Positions 42,887-52,001 of a stretch of 64,000 nucleotides of DNA are shown piece after piece. The DNA is from Rhizobium sp. TH2 (GTDB lineage: Bacteria > Pseudomonadota > Alphaproteobacteria > Rhizobiales > Rhizobiaceae): positions 34,263 through 98,262 of the forward strand of contig NZ_CP062234.1 in assembly GCF_024707525.1 (NCBI RefSeq), in the 5' to 3' direction. Under the pieces are notes generated by a model. It ran no database searches, was not told where the DNA came from, and saw nothing but the letters and a program-made list of their open reading frames with translations. The position numbers and the translations under genes are program-made. Positions within the stretch are counted from its first letter, which is position 1; every line of letters begins with the position of its first letter.

Positions 42887-44575
42887 ATGATGTTCAATCA
42901 ATATGGACACATAAGCGAAGGAATTACTTTCTTAGACTATCTAAGAAGTCGCCCGTCTGCGAATAAAACTTTTGATTTTCTTGAGGGAGACGAATATTCG
43001 ATCGAGCAGATCTGGCGCTCCGGAACGGCAAGTGCAGGCGAAATAGCCGATGCCATTGCCGAGTTTCATGCGATTCCTCGCACAAGTTTCGATGAGCTAT
43101 CTCGCCTTGCTCCTCTCACTGACGACCTGTCCCATCGATATTTGAGAGAAGCGTTCGCTTATCCATACAATGATGCCGGTACCGTTTCGTTGGCCTTGGC
43201 CGACCCCACCCGTCTCGACGCTATCAAGGCCGTATCGTTGGCACTTGGCGTTCCGCCGGCACTGAGAGTTATTTCCTTCGAGGAAGTGGAATTGCTCTTC
43301 GAGCGCGTTGTCGATCGCGCGAACGCCACGACCGGCGTGATTATCGAAGAGCAAACCGGCACGTCGGACCCATTCTCCGAGACCGAGCAGGCTATGCAGG
43401 ATCTCGCGCGTGGCGCACCGGTCGTGCGTATCATCGACGAAATCTTGGAGCGAGCCGTGAGCATCGGCGCCACCGATGTTCATTTGGAGACGGAACGCGA
43501 TCAGCTCCAGGTTCGCATGCGCGTGGACGGCTATCTTCGCCGCGATCAAAGGTTGCCGCTTACTATGGCGGCCCCGGTGATATCCCGGCTCAAGATTCTC
43601 GCCGGCCTTGATATTGCCGACCGGCGGCTCCCGCAAGACGGCAGATCAAACCTCAAGATCGGAAATACCGAGGCCGATCTGCGCGTCGCCGTCATGCCTA
43701 ACATGTATGGCGAGACCGCCGTGTTACGCATCCTCCTCCGTGACACCCGCCTCTTGGATCTCGATCGGATCGGCATGGATGCAAAGGATCAGCAGTCATT
43801 TCGGGCCGTATTGGCCGAACCCAACGGGATCGTCGTCGTGACGGGGCCGACCGGAAGCGGAAAGACCACCACGCTCGCGACCGCGATCTCAATGCTCAAC
43901 GATCCGTCGCGCAAGATCGTGACCGTGGAAGATCCAATCGAATATCAGATCGCCGGTATTCACCAGACCCAGATCAAGCCTTCGATCGGACTGACCTTCG
44001 CCACCGCCTTGCGGTCGTTCCTACGGCATGATCCAGACGTCATCATGGTCGGTGAGATGCGCGATCGGGAGACCGCAAGCATCGGCGTACAAGCGGCCCT
44101 AACAGGTCATCTGGTGCTGACCACTCTTCATACGAACTCCGCCAGCGATGCTGTCATCCGCCTCATCGATATGGGTGTCGAGCCCTATTTGCTTGCTTCA
44201 AGCCTGCGTGGCGTGCTGGGCCAACGCCTCGTGCGCAAGCTGTGCGAGCGTTGCAGGTTGCGTGATGAAAAGGCGGCCAATACGGCAGCAGCTCTCGCAA
44301 GAAGTCGCGGCCTGCACATCGCATCAGAACTGAAATTCTCTCGGGCCGTCGGCTGTGACGCTTGCGGGCAAACCGGGTATCGCGGACGCATCGGCATATT
44401 TGAGGTCCTGCGAACGGATGAAGAAATCCAAGAAGTCCTCCGAAAGGATCCTGATCCGAAAGTCATATCGGATATGGCCCGCAAGGGTGGCATGACGTCG
44501 ATGTTTGAGGATGGCTTCGAAAAGTGTGGACAAGGTCTCACGACGCTCGACGAGTTGTTGAGAGCGACGGGGTAA
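42887..44575 (+). CDS. gspE: Type II secretion ATPase GspE
   Basis: This 562-residue hexameric ATPase drives pseudopilus assembly. The N-terminal domain contains PYNDAGTVSLALADPTRLDA. The core has ASIGATDVHLETERDQLQVR-like Asp-box residues, Walker A VVTGPTGSGKTTTLATAI near residue 320, the Asp box TVEDPIEYQI, Walker B DPDVIMVGEMRDRETA and the His box TGHLVLTTLHTNSASDAV. The zinc finger is in KLCERCRLRDE and GCDACGQTGYRGRIGIFE. It starts at ATG 42887 after GACGGAAGC. It is followed four bases later by gspL. Confidence 0.94.
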   Translation: MMFNQYGHISEGITFLDYLRSRPSANKTFDFLEGDEYSIEQIWRSGTASAGEIADAIAEFHAIPRTSFDELSRLAPLTDDLSHRYLREAFAYPYNDAGTVSLALADPTRLDAIKAVSLALGVPPALRVISFEEVELLFERVVDRANATTGVIIEEQTGTSDPFSETEQAMQDLARGAPVVRIIDEILERAVSIGATDVHLETERDQLQVRMRVDGYLRRDQRLPLTMAAPVISRLKILAGLDIADRRLPQDGRSNLKIGNTEADLRVAVMPNMYGETAVLRILLRDTRLLDLDRIGMDAKDQQSFRAVLAEPNGIVVVTGPTGSGKTTTLATAISMLNDPSRKIVTVEDPIEYQIAGIHQTQIKPSIGLTFATALRSFLRHDPDVIMVGEMRDRETASIGVQAALTGHLVLTTLHTNSASDAVIRLIDMGVEPYLLASSLRGVLGQRLVRKLCERCRLRDEKAANTAAALARSRGLHIASELKFSRAVGCDACGQTGYRGRIGIFEVLRTDEEIQEVLRKDPDPKVISDMARKGGMTSMFEDGFEKCGQGLTTLDELLRATG

Positions 44576-44579
44576 TGCG

Positions 44580-45713
44580 ATGGAAATGACGGTAAAGCCT
44601 GTATTGCCCGGGCCTACAAAGAAGGCCAACCTTGTTGCCGGCATAGCGAAGACGGCGCCGGCGAAAACTTCCTCTTCCTCAAACTGGCTGAAGTCTGCTC
44701 TATCGGCGTTTATTGACGTTGTGGAACCAGCCGTGGTGTGGATGTCTCCACGCCGTCGCTTGGTTGTCGTGGAATCCGAAGACAACAATCTTGCCTTCTA
44801 TAAAGTCTCTGGCCGGAAAATTGCCTTGCTCGGCCGGGGGCCTGCACCTGACGAAGCGCTGATCAAGAAACTGAAAGCGGCCAAGTGCACTGATGTGGAA
44901 CTGCGTCTCCAATCCGCGCATGTGACTTTCGCCAATTTCAAGATTCCCGCTGCGGGTGCCGAGCTTGCGGCTCAGATCGTGGAAAGCCGTCTTGATCGGC
45001 TCACACCTTGGCGCATGGACGCTATCGTGTATGGTTACGCCATATCGACAAAGCCTGGGCCCGATGGTCAGCTGGATATCAATGTTACAGCGACATCCAA
45101 GACGATCGCCTCCGCAAGCCTTGATCGCCTTGCCCCGTTCGGCCTCGCCCCTTCAAGGCTGGGCGCAGGCGACGACCCCCTTAATCAACGGCTTAGCATT
45201 GATCTTTATGGTGGCAAAAGTGACATCGCACGACGTGGGAGACGGCGCTCGATTGGTTCGGTCGCGACCATTGTCCTGACCGCGTCTGCCTTTGCATGTG
45301 GTGCGTCCTTCTATGCGTTATCCCAAAGCGAGCAGCGAATTTCCGAGCTGGATGCCACCTTGGCCAAAGCCCGCAATCGGCTCGTTCAGGCATCGGGCTC
45401 GAGCGTGGAACGCGAGAGAGATTTCGCTTTCATCGCCATGAAGAGTCCTGAGGAGGCTCGGTTTTTTCTGATCGATCGTCTCGCGGCAATCCTGCCTGAC
45501 AATACGTTTCTTGATGGACTGGCGATCGAACCGGGGGAAATGCGCATCGCAGGGAGCTCGATCGAAGCATCCAACCTCATTAAACTGTTGGAGGATGATC
45601 CTCAATTTTTCCAAGCGAAGTTCGTGGCGCCCGTTACACGTCAGGACGACGGCAGGGATAGATTTGAGATAACCGCGTCTTACGTGACAAAAACAAAGGC
45701 GGCGGCCCCATGA
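44580..45713 (+). CDS. gspL: Type II secretion assembly protein GspL
   Basis: This 377-residue inner-membrane protein recruits GspE. The actin-like cytoplasmic part includes LRLQSAHVTFANFKIPAAGA and VESRLDRLTPWRMDAIVYGY. One membrane helix lies near residue 230 (GSVATIVLTASAFACGASFY) and a PilN-like periplasmic domain follows with EEARFFLIDRLAAILPDNTF. The first 50 residues are Lys/Ala-rich and lack the usual N-terminus. It overlaps gspM by four bases. Confidence 0.85.
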   Translation: MEMTVKPVLPGPTKKANLVAGIAKTAPAKTSSSSNWLKSALSAFIDVVEPAVVWMSPRRRLVVVESEDNNLAFYKVSGRKIALLGRGPAPDEALIKKLKAAKCTDVELRLQSAHVTFANFKIPAAGAELAAQIVESRLDRLTPWRMDAIVYGYAISTKPGPDGQLDINVTATSKTIASASLDRLAPFGLAPSRLGAGDDPLNQRLSIDLYGGKSDIARRGRRRSIGSVATIVLTASAFACGASFYALSQSEQRISELDATLAKARNRLVQASGSSVERERDFAFIAMKSPEEARFFLIDRLAAILPDNTFLDGLAIEPGEMRIAGSSIEASNLIKLLEDDPQFFQAKFVAPVTRQDDGRDRFEITASYVTKTKAAAP

Positions 45714-46267
45714 CCACCGCCGCACGAAGCTCTCGTTCACGATTACTTGCCTTGCTGCTATTCTTCGGAGTTCCGGCAGTGCTGCTGACGCTCAGCATTG
45801 TCAACATGTTTCAGTTGGGTGACAATGCATTGGTTGCAAGCGAGAAGGAATTCCAACTATCCGCATTGATGCGGCGCCTCACGATGCCCGCGAAAGACGG
45901 CAAACCGCTCGACCTGTCTCACGTATACGTTGCAGGAGAATCTGCAACGCTCGCAAGCGCCAACCTGCAGACCTATCTGGTGAAGTCGATCGCCGACGTG
46001 TCCGGCAAACTTATCGAGACCGTGGCGTCGGAGCCTGAAGACAATTCGGACCCGACTGTGGGGGACAACATTGGGATTAAAGCGAGCTTCAGCGTCGATA
46101 ACCCTGGCCTTCTCGAGCTGCTGCACAGGCTCGAGAGCGGGCTGCCGTTGGTTTTTATCAATCATCTCTCTGTCCGGCGGCTGACGAGCGACGACAGCGT
46201 CATTGGCAAGGAGGCCCTTCGCGTCGATATGGAAGCCACTGGCCGCTGGAAGGTCGCCGGACCATGA
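45710..46267 (+). CDS. gspM: Type II secretion protein GspM
   Basis: This 185-residue protein has one N-terminal membrane helix (LLALLLFFGVPAVLLTLSIV) and a small periplasmic ferredoxin-like domain. That domain contains VYVAGESATLASANLQTYLV and NPGLLELLHRLESGLPLVFI, as in the GspM/PilO fold. It pairs with GspL. It overlaps gspL and the next gene as ATGA. Confidence 0.82.
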   Translation: MTTAARSSRSRLLALLLFFGVPAVLLTLSIVNMFQLGDNALVASEKEFQLSALMRRLTMPAKDGKPLDLSHVYVAGESATLASANLQTYLVKSIADVSGKLIETVASEPEDNSDPTVGDNIGIKASFSVDNPGLLELLHRLESGLPLVFINHLSVRRLTSDDSVIGKEALRVDMEATGRWKVAGP

Positions 46268-46824
46268 GACCAAATCTGCGTTTCTCCATGGTCGCGTCAT
46301 TTCTTTTGTCGTCTGCTGCTGTTCTGGCACAGGAGAAACTGAACGAGAGCAATGACCAGGCGCTAAACCCATTGTCGGCGACAACGGCGTCTGATCTGAA
46401 AGCCTTCGCGGAACGGCCATTATTCTCGTCTGCTCGACGGCCGACGTCAGAAAAGCGATTGACGACGGCGGTCGAGCCTGCTGAGAGCCTTGAACCTACC
46501 CTCGAGTTCAAACTGCTAGGCGTGACCTTTGGACCGGATGGCGCCGTGGCGAGTATATCAAGCGGAACAACGCGTTACTCGGTTCGAGAAGGGGAGAATG
46601 TTGAAGGCTGGACACTCAAGAAAATAGATGTGTCCCACGTCATTATCGAAAGAAATGAGGAGATCAATACGCTTCGCATCTTCGCCAAGAATGAAGTCAA
46701 TCCTCCAGTTACTCAAGACGGCCAGGACGAAGTCGGCGCCGGCCCTGGAATTGTCTTTGAATCGGCTGAACCGTCCGAAGAGCGACGAGATGCCCCTCCC
46801 GTGCGTGTCATCCAATCGAATTAA
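46264..46824 (+). CDS. GspC/GspN-like type II secretion protein
   Basis: This 186-residue exported protein has a signal or anchor at the start (FSMVASFLLSSAAVLAQ). The middle part, SARRPTSEKRL then LEFKLLGVTFGPDGAVASIS and RYSVREGENVEGWTLKKIDV, matches the homology region of GspC that docks on GspD. No other GspC is present in the window, so this short form may take its place. It lacks the PDZ or coiled-coil end of classical GspC. Its start overlaps gspM by four bases. Confidence 0.7.
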   Translation: MRPNLRFSMVASFLLSSAAVLAQEKLNESNDQALNPLSATTASDLKAFAERPLFSSARRPTSEKRLTTAVEPAESLEPTLEFKLLGVTFGPDGAVASISSGTTRYSVREGENVEGWTLKKIDVSHVIIERNEEINTLRIFAKNEVNPPVTQDGQDEVGAGPGIVFESAEPSEERRDAPPVRVIQSN

Positions 46825-47126
46825 AAAATAACCAATACTTCTAGCGTACGGCAGGTCTCGCTCAGCGCGCCCATTGCACGCCGTCGGCGAAATACCGGGA
46901 ATTCACTCCTGCACTTGCTAATCCGTTCGCGCTCGGAGGAAGGAAAAGCCACGGGACGATAAAGAAGAGACATGCGTCTGCGTACCAAAGATATACGTCT
47001 TGTTCATTTGGGAGGCGCCGGTCCTATCAACGTCATCGAAATGAGGCCGCGTTGACCAGCGTCATGCTGCGACAACGGGAACCATAGTTCAGTCCTCTCG
47101 TTCCTTTGCGCCACGTTAGGAACCCC
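46825..47126. other. Intergenic region upstream of the stress genes
   Basis: No gene is visible in these 300 bases. The region ends with the EcfG-type promoter given separately. Confidence 0.4.
47078..47102 (+). promoter_or_regulatory. EcfG (general stress) promoter
   Basis: GGAAC (47078-47082), 16-base spacer, CGTT (47099-47102). It matches the alphaproteobacterial sigma-EcfG consensus exactly and lies 24 bases before the DUF2382 gene start. Confidence 0.75.
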
Positions 47127-47519
47127 ATGACGGACATCGACAAAATTCCTGTGATTTCTGAGACCGCGTCGATCAGCACCCGCTTGGTGTCCGACGGCAA
47201 AGTCCGAGTGACCACTCAAACCGAACTTACCCAGGAAACCGTCTATGCGGGGCTGGAAAGCGAAAAAGTCGATGTCGTGCGCGTTCCCTTTGACCGGGAA
47301 GTTACTGAAATGCCGGGCCCTCGAGTAGAGGGCGTTACGACGATTATCCCGGTTTATGAAGAACGGCTCGTTGTCGAAAAACGTGTTTTCCTTGTCGAAG
47401 AAATCCATCTTACCAAGATCCGATCCTCGCAAAAAGTCGAAATTCCCGTCCAGCTGCGTCACCAGAAAGCCGCGGTTGAGCGGACCCCCACCCCTACCGA
47501 AACGGAGAAAACCCCATGA
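47127..47519 (+). CDS. DUF2382 domain protein (short)
   Basis: This 130-residue hydrophilic protein carries the DUF2382 repeat pattern: SEKVDVVRVPFDREVTEMPG, then TTIIPVYEERLVVEKRVFLV and EIHLTKIRSSQKVEIPVQLR. The family has no defined biochemical role but is common in stress loci together with YflT/PRC-type domains. The ATG at 47127 follows TAGGAACCCC. The stop overlaps the next start as ATGA, and both genes should be transcribed from the EcfG-type promoter directly upstream. Confidence 0.85.
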   Translation: MTDIDKIPVISETASISTRLVSDGKVRVTTQTELTQETVYAGLESEKVDVVRVPFDREVTEMPGPRVEGVTTIIPVYEERLVVEKRVFLVEEIHLTKIRSSQKVEIPVQLRHQKAAVERTPTPTETEKTP

Positions 47520-48376
47520 CCGCCTATAACGAACCCGTCACTTCATCCACCCTTACTTCCAATGCACCTTCGACACTGAGCGCCTTTTTTGAAGACCGCG
47601 ACGACGCAGCCTCCGCTGTCCAACGCCTGGTTGAGGCTGGGGTCGATTCCGCCAACGTTCGTCTCGTCGAAGGGGGCGACGGCAATGCGCAGGTACCCCA
47701 GTCCACCAATGACAAAGGCTTCTGGGCTTCGCTCGAGGATTTCTTTTTTCCCGACGATGACCGGGCCATGTACAGTGAGGGTCTCCGCCGCGGCGGTTAT
47801 CTGGTCACTGTGAGCGGCCTTGACGCCTCCCTCTACGACACCGCCCTCGATATCCTTGATGACGAAGGTACCGTTGATCTCGACGAACGGGTCGAGAGCT
47901 GGAAGGCTGAGGGCTGGAGCCCCGAGACCTATTCGGGAGCGTCTTCCACGAAGGACGCATTCAATAGCACGGGCTCGCTGACCACCGGCCGTGGCGATGA
48001 AGAAGTCATCCCCGTCGTGGAAGAAGAGCTTCGGGTCGGCAAGCGTGACGTCACCGCCGGCCGGGTCAAGGTTCGCGCCTATACCGTGGAAACACCTGTT
48101 TCGGAAAGCGTGTCGCTGCGTGACGAGAACGTCACGATCGAGCGCCGTCCGGTTGATCGCGCACTGGATGGCACTGAGACAGCGTTCCAGGACCGCACTA
48201 TCGAAGCCGAAGAGCGCCACGAGGAGGCGGTTATTTCCAAGGAAGCTCGCGTGGTCGAGGAGATCGCCCTGCGCAAAACCGCAGAACAGCGCGAGCAAAC
48301 GGTTTCAGACAGCGTCCGCAAGACCGAGGTCGAAATCGAAGACGAACGCGATTTGACCGACAAGCGGCCGCTGTAA
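47516..48376 (+). CDS. General stress protein 17M-like plus DUF2382 domain protein
   Basis: This 286-residue soluble protein has two parts. Residues 15-115 resemble the YflT / general stress protein 17M fold: LSAFFEDRDDAASAVQRLVE, then FFPDDDRAMYSEGLRRGGYL and TALDILDDEGTVDLDERVE. Residues 160-275 are DUF2382, with VIPVVEEELRVGKRDVTAGR, VTIERRPVDRAL and VVEEIALRKTAEQREQTVSD. It is translationally coupled to the shorter DUF2382 gene. A strong terminator follows. Confidence 0.87.
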   Translation: MTAYNEPVTSSTLTSNAPSTLSAFFEDRDDAASAVQRLVEAGVDSANVRLVEGGDGNAQVPQSTNDKGFWASLEDFFFPDDDRAMYSEGLRRGGYLVTVSGLDASLYDTALDILDDEGTVDLDERVESWKAEGWSPETYSGASSTKDAFNSTGSLTTGRGDEEVIPVVEEELRVGKRDVTAGRVKVRAYTVETPVSESVSLRDENVTIERRPVDRALDGTETAFQDRTIEAEERHEEAVISKEARVVEEIALRKTAEQREQTVSDSVRKTEVEIEDERDLTDKRPL

Positions 48377-48392
48377 GTCACCCATAAATAAG

Positions 48393-48421
48393 GGGTCCGC
48401 TGGTTTGGCGGGCCCTTTTTC
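48393..48421 (+). terminator. Rho-independent terminator of the DUF2382 operon
   Basis: GGGTCCGC (48393-48400) pairs with GCGGGCCC (48408-48415) over 8 bp with one G-T pair and a 7-nt loop. It is followed directly by a run of six T. Confidence 0.88.
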
Positions 48422-48785
48422 GTAACGAGAGGCCAGTCTACAGAAAAAAAACAATATTGCAGAGGAACGGCTCGCACATGTTCTTGATCGCGTCGGCCAC
48501 TCCCTTCAGATTATCCGCATTGTGATTACGACGACGTGACCATCCAGAGCAATCTCCTCGTGCGGTATTCGATGGTTCACGACCGGGTGCATGCGCGCAG
48601 GGTGAGGAAGGCTGCCCCGCTCCCATTGCTGTTACCCCCTGTCGCCGAGCCAGACCGGGCTAATGGTCGGACAAAGATTTTCTAAGTGCGATAACGTACC
48701 GAACAACCGCAATATCGGAATTTAATTTGATAACCTCGCCATAGAGTGAATATTCGAGGGATCGCAGTGATTTGGGGCTGGGGGT
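48422..48785. other. Intergenic stretch with no supported gene
   Basis: Open frames here are short, lack ribosome sites and overlap on both strands. Nothing recognisable was found. Confidence 0.4.
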
Positions 48786-49019
48786 ATGGCAAAATACACG
48801 GGAGCGTTTGTGCCTGCGGAGTTCGAAGTCGTGCAGTCCGTCTTTAAGCGGGTTGCGAAGGACGCCTGGTTTAAAGATGATATTCCGACGCTCAAGCAAT
48901 TCGGGCTGATTGTGATCCACGCCTATCAGGGTGGGATTGTGGACACTGATGGGCTCTATGCGCACTGCGTTCGTGCGGCAAAAGAGCGGTTCAGCCAAGC
49001 CTCGCAAACAGAGCATTGA
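48786..49019 (+). CDS. Small conserved-type hypothetical protein
   Basis: This 77-residue protein begins MAKYTGAFVPAEFEVVQSVF and continues with a helix-rich body ending CVRAAKERFSQASQTE. I recall proteins of this pattern as short unannotated genes in rhizobia but cannot name a function. The ATG follows GGGGGT directly, so the ribosome site is not ideal. Confidence 0.6.
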   Translation: MAKYTGAFVPAEFEVVQSVFKRVAKDAWFKDDIPTLKQFGLIVIHAYQGGIVDTDGLYAHCVRAAKERFSQASQTEH

Positions 49020-49090
49020 GGATCCGTCAGATAGCGCCCGGAACTATCTTCGCGTCTGGGTAATTCCCTCCACTCAGAGAGAGGGCAAGC

Positions 49091-49330
49091 ATGCCGCGAT
49101 TCTATTTCAATGTTCGTGATGGAATTCCAATTATCAACGATCGTACAGGAATCGAGTTGCCGGGTCTTCCGGCCGCGGTTGAGGAAGCTCACAGGGAAGC
49201 GGCGCTCGTTTCCTCGGCGATGCGGAATCAGCCAGATCTCGTGAAAGAAATGTCAGTGCAGGTTTGTGATAAAGAGGGTAAGATTTTGGCAAGAATAGAT
49301 CTGCCCGACACACGGGAGTTTCGGACCTAA
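49091..49330 (+). CDS. DUF6894 family small protein
   Basis: This 79-residue protein begins MPRFYFNVRDGIPIINDRTG, the characteristic start of the rhizobial DUF6894 family. It continues LPAAVEEAHREAALVSSAMR and SVQVCDKEGKILARIDLP. A second member is at 55788, about 40 percent similar by eye. The family is widespread next to stress genes; its role is unknown. The ATG is preceded by AGAGGGCAAGC. Confidence 0.82.
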   Translation: MPRFYFNVRDGIPIINDRTGIELPGLPAAVEEAHREAALVSSAMRNQPDLVKEMSVQVCDKEGKILARIDLPDTREFRT

Positions 49331-49429
49331 GACGTAGTGCCACGTGGGTGGCTATGTTCGCCGGGCTGGCGGCAGATCTTGCCCGAGAATGTCACCCGAG
49401 CAAGAAGCCAAGCAACTACTTTGGCAGTC

Positions 49430-49504
49430 TTAGCGAAGGCCGAAAAAGCCCAAGATCGCCACAACAATCACGATCGCACCAATAATCCAGATAATCCTGT
49501 TCAT
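49430..49504 (-). CDS. 24-residue membrane microprotein
   Basis: On the minus strand an ATG at 49504 opens a 24-codon gene. It encodes MNRIIWIIGAIVIVVAIL followed by six residues ending GLR, one membrane helix with basic ends. AAGGAG lies seven bases upstream, an ideal ribosome site. I recall near-identical tiny proteins as orphan genes in Rhizobiaceae. The role is unknown; single-helix proteins of this size often bind larger membrane complexes. Confidence 0.65.
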   Translation of the reverse strand: MNRIIWIIGAIVIVVAILGFFGLR

Positions 49505-49987
49505 TGCACTACTCCTTGTTGGACTCGAATAGGCGGCGCCGATTGCTCGGCTCCGCTCGGGAGGTCGTCGAGAGCGGACACCGGAATGAAGTCGGGTTGT
49601 GAGGTCGATCGGGAAAAGGGCGTAGGCAGCACTCGCCCCTGCGACAATTTTAGGAGCAAGCGGCGACCGAGCGCTGCAAGGAGTCCCCCGTAATCATGAA
49701 GGCGCTCTCGGGCCAAGTCCGTCAGAAGGCTTCGGGCCTCACACATTGCAAATTCCAAGCCTAGTCGAACTGCACCTGTTCCTTTGCAACAGTCGTGTCA
49801 GCTATCACGGTGAAGTGACGTAGCGTCGTGGGGGTCTCCTGGGTTACCAACTGCGACTGCCAGAACAAATTCCATACATCGGTAACGACGAGTCATCGCA
49901 AACTGTCCGTTTCCGTACCGAAACCTTAGGAACTGGAGCGTGTTACTTTTTCGGCCATGTGGTCGAAAACCAACGGAGTATACGAAT
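49505..49987. other. Intergenic stretch, one doubtful minus-strand frame
   Basis: A minus-strand frame at 49501-49758 (85 codons) has no clear ribosome site and overlaps the ribosome site of the 24-residue gene. I do not support it as a gene. GGAAC at 49929 lacks a CGTT at the right distance. Confidence 0.35.
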
Positions 49988-50158
49988 ATGGCAAATCAAG
50001 GCGGTACACACGAACAGCATGTTAAAGCGGGCGAGCAAAGCCACAAGAATGCTGACGGCAAGTCAGGCTCGAGCAGTTCCGGCAGCAAGAGCTCAAGCAG
50101 CAAAAGCTCTGGGGGCGAGTCCAAGGGCGGCTCGAAGTCTTCCAGTAAAGGCCGGTAG
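49988..50158 (+). CDS. Small Ser/Gly/Lys-rich stress-type protein
   Basis: This 56-residue protein starts MANQGGTHEQHVKAGEQSHK and then becomes a low-complexity tail of Ser, Lys and Gly. The head resembles KGG-repeat/Con-10-like stress proteins (GGTHEQHVKAGEQSHKN). It should be disordered. The start at 49988 follows ACGGAGTATACGAAT. The longer frame from 49940 has no ribosome site. Confidence 0.7.
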   Translation: MANQGGTHEQHVKAGEQSHKNADGKSGSSSSGSKSSSSKSSGGESKGGSKSSSKGR

Positions 50159-50533
50159 TACAGGTAAAGCACCAGCTGGACGGTGACAACGTTCAGCTGA
50201 GTGCACGTTTCTTATGCCGAGTAAAAAACTGCATTGCTGGCCGTCACTCACCGATCCGCCGTGTCGCGCAACCCTTGAAAGACGCGTGGTAGGAATGTTC
50301 GTGATGCCCAAGGCGGCTCCGACATCCAAACCTGGAAAGCGCACCCATAAGCTGTTGAGGTATTGGCTGATGTCCTGAAGAGTCGAATCCTTCAAAATGA
50401 AGATATCTACACCTTGATGATCAACGTTACCAACGAACAAAATCTGTCTCTTCTAGCCGCCGTGCGCACTGTCGCTGAGTTCTCAATGCCGCCGTTACAT
50501 GAACAGGCGGCAACCGTTAAGATGTGCTGGGCG
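50159..50533. other. Intergenic stretch, nothing recognised
   Basis: Neither strand shows a frame with a ribosome site and protein-like composition. Confidence 0.4.
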
Positions 50534-51670
50534 TCAATTCGTCAGTCTCACGAGCGTTTTCGCCGCCGTAGCGCCAATCAGTTTGAACGCAGCGACGAGT
50601 TCCTTGGTGTTGTCGGCAGAGAAATAGTGTGCGGGGGATGTGGCGCAGTATTTTAGCAGTGCCTCTCCAGCAGGTGGCGCCATGAAGGCGATGGAATATA
50701 CCGTCATTTTTTGTGTCTTCGCCTTATCGCAATATTTTTTCGTCTTTGCGTCTGCCCCGCTTACGTTGTTCTCACCATCAGTCATGAGAACGATGTATTT
50801 GTCAGGCTTTTTTGTGCCGTTCTTGTCTTTGTGCGCCTTGTCCTCGTCAGAGTCCTTCAGGCTCTCGTAGGCCTCTTCCATCGCCTCGCCAGAGTTCGTG
50901 GTGCCCGTCGCCGTCAGAGCCTTCACATATTGCAGGATTGCGGAGGTCCCCCAATCAAGGTTGGACGGCGTCTGCATGGCGTTGTTGTAGGAGACGCCGC
51001 CTGTTCGAACATATTTGAGGTCCGGGTCGACATCGACGAACTGAGTGAGGAGGTCGGAGGTAGCCAGTTTTAGGGCTTCGATCTTTTTATAGACCTTGGT
51101 GCAAAGATAAGGCTTGTTGCTCGCGTTCATGCATGTCGTCGTATAGGCGGTGGTCGTCGGGGAATCCATAGAACCGGATCGGTCAAGCACCAGGTACAAG
51201 GAAAAAGCAGTCTTAGTGACGATGTCCGCACCGCCAAGCACGCTCGCCTGTACTGAGACGGGCACGGTGTCCACACCGAGAATTTTAAGGAAACTCGTTG
51301 GTACGGTTGCCTGCGCCGTGGCGGTGATGTCCTGACCGCCGAAGTCAATAACGATAGTCTTGGTATCGAGTTGGTACTTGCTGCCTGACTGGGCCTCAGC
51401 CGCCAACCAGTTTTCCATATGAGTTCGAATGGACTTTTCGTCTTTGTTCTTGGCTTCGATCTGTTTGATTGCAGCCACGAGCGCGGCGTCCAGGCTACTC
51501 TGCATTTCACGGTGGGTATTCAAAGCCATGGTGTAGTCAAACGCGACGCCCATCCCCCCCAGCAAGGGTACGCTGATAATGGCGAATGCCATTGCAAAAT
51601 TGCCAGCCCGGTCTTTCGTGAATCTTCCGAAAGTATTCGAGCATTTCTGCCCCAGTGACCAAAGTCGCAT
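50534..51670 (-). CDS. TadE/TadG-like von Willebrand factor A domain protein
   Basis: This 378-residue protein has the Tad pilus-type N-terminus: DRAGNFAMAFAIISVPLLGG is a single membrane helix, followed by AFDYTMALNTHREMQSSLDA. After residue 155 comes a VWA domain with the metal site in LYLVLDRSGSMDSP and a repeated turn near KYIVLMTDGENNVSGAD. It resembles the secreted or periplasmic TadG-type proteins of alphaproteobacteria. No other tad genes are near, so it is an orphan. The ATG at 51670 has GGAGAG close by. Confidence 0.87.
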   Translation of the reverse strand: MRLWSLGQKCSNTFGRFTKDRAGNFAMAFAIISVPLLGGMGVAFDYTMALNTHREMQSSLDAALVAAIKQIEAKNKDEKSIRTHMENWLAAEAQSGSKYQLDTKTIVIDFGGQDITATAQATVPTSFLKILGVDTVPVSVQASVLGGADIVTKTAFSLYLVLDRSGSMDSPTTTAYTTTCMNASNKPYLCTKVYKKIEALKLATSDLLTQFVDVDPDLKYVRTGGVSYNNAMQTPSNLDWGTSAILQYVKALTATGTTNSGEAMEEAYESLKDSDEDKAHKDKNGTKKPDKYIVLMTDGENNVSGADAKTKKYCDKAKTQKMTVYSIAFMAPPAGEALLKYCATSPAHYFSADNTKELVAAFKLIGATAAKTLVRLTN

Positions 51671-51858
51671 GCCACTCTCCTATCAAACCTCCGATCAATC
51701 GTAGGGCTCAGTTGCTAACCGAAATTGAATTTTCGCAGATGCGTGTAGTAGCAACTTAAGTGAGGGTTAACGGACTATATCCAGTAGCAGGCAACAAAGT
51801 TTTAACTGCCGAACAGTATTAAGAGGGAGGCGCTGATCCCGAAAATCGCGTTTCAAAA

Positions 51859-51894
51859 GAAGCGGCCGCACGCTTGATCCCGAGCGGCCGCTTC
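51859..51894. terminator. 11-bp GC-rich hairpin
   Basis: GAAGCGGCCGC (51859-51869) and GCGGCCGCTTC (51884-51894) pair perfectly with a 14-nt loop. The minus strand continues TTTTGAAA. No gene is obvious directly upstream of it on either strand, so its use is unclear. Confidence 0.5.
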
Positions 51895-52001
51895 CTTGTT
51901 GTAGTCGGAGGCCAGGCTGCGTTTCTCCCAAGTTGAACACCGGAATTGATCGTTCAACCAATTAAGTACCAGGCTTTTTGAGCGATTGACGTAAATGATA
52001 C

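Noticed and set aside
49040..49070. GGAAC upstream of the first DUF6894 gene as an EcfG promoter
   Set aside because: The spacing leads to TAAT, not CGTT.
49501..49758. 85-codon minus-strand frame
   Set aside because: No ribosome site and it runs through the ribosome site of the better supported 24-residue gene.
49929..49960. GGAAC upstream of the Ser-rich gene as an EcfG promoter
   Set aside because: No CGTT-like element 16 or 17 bases downstream.
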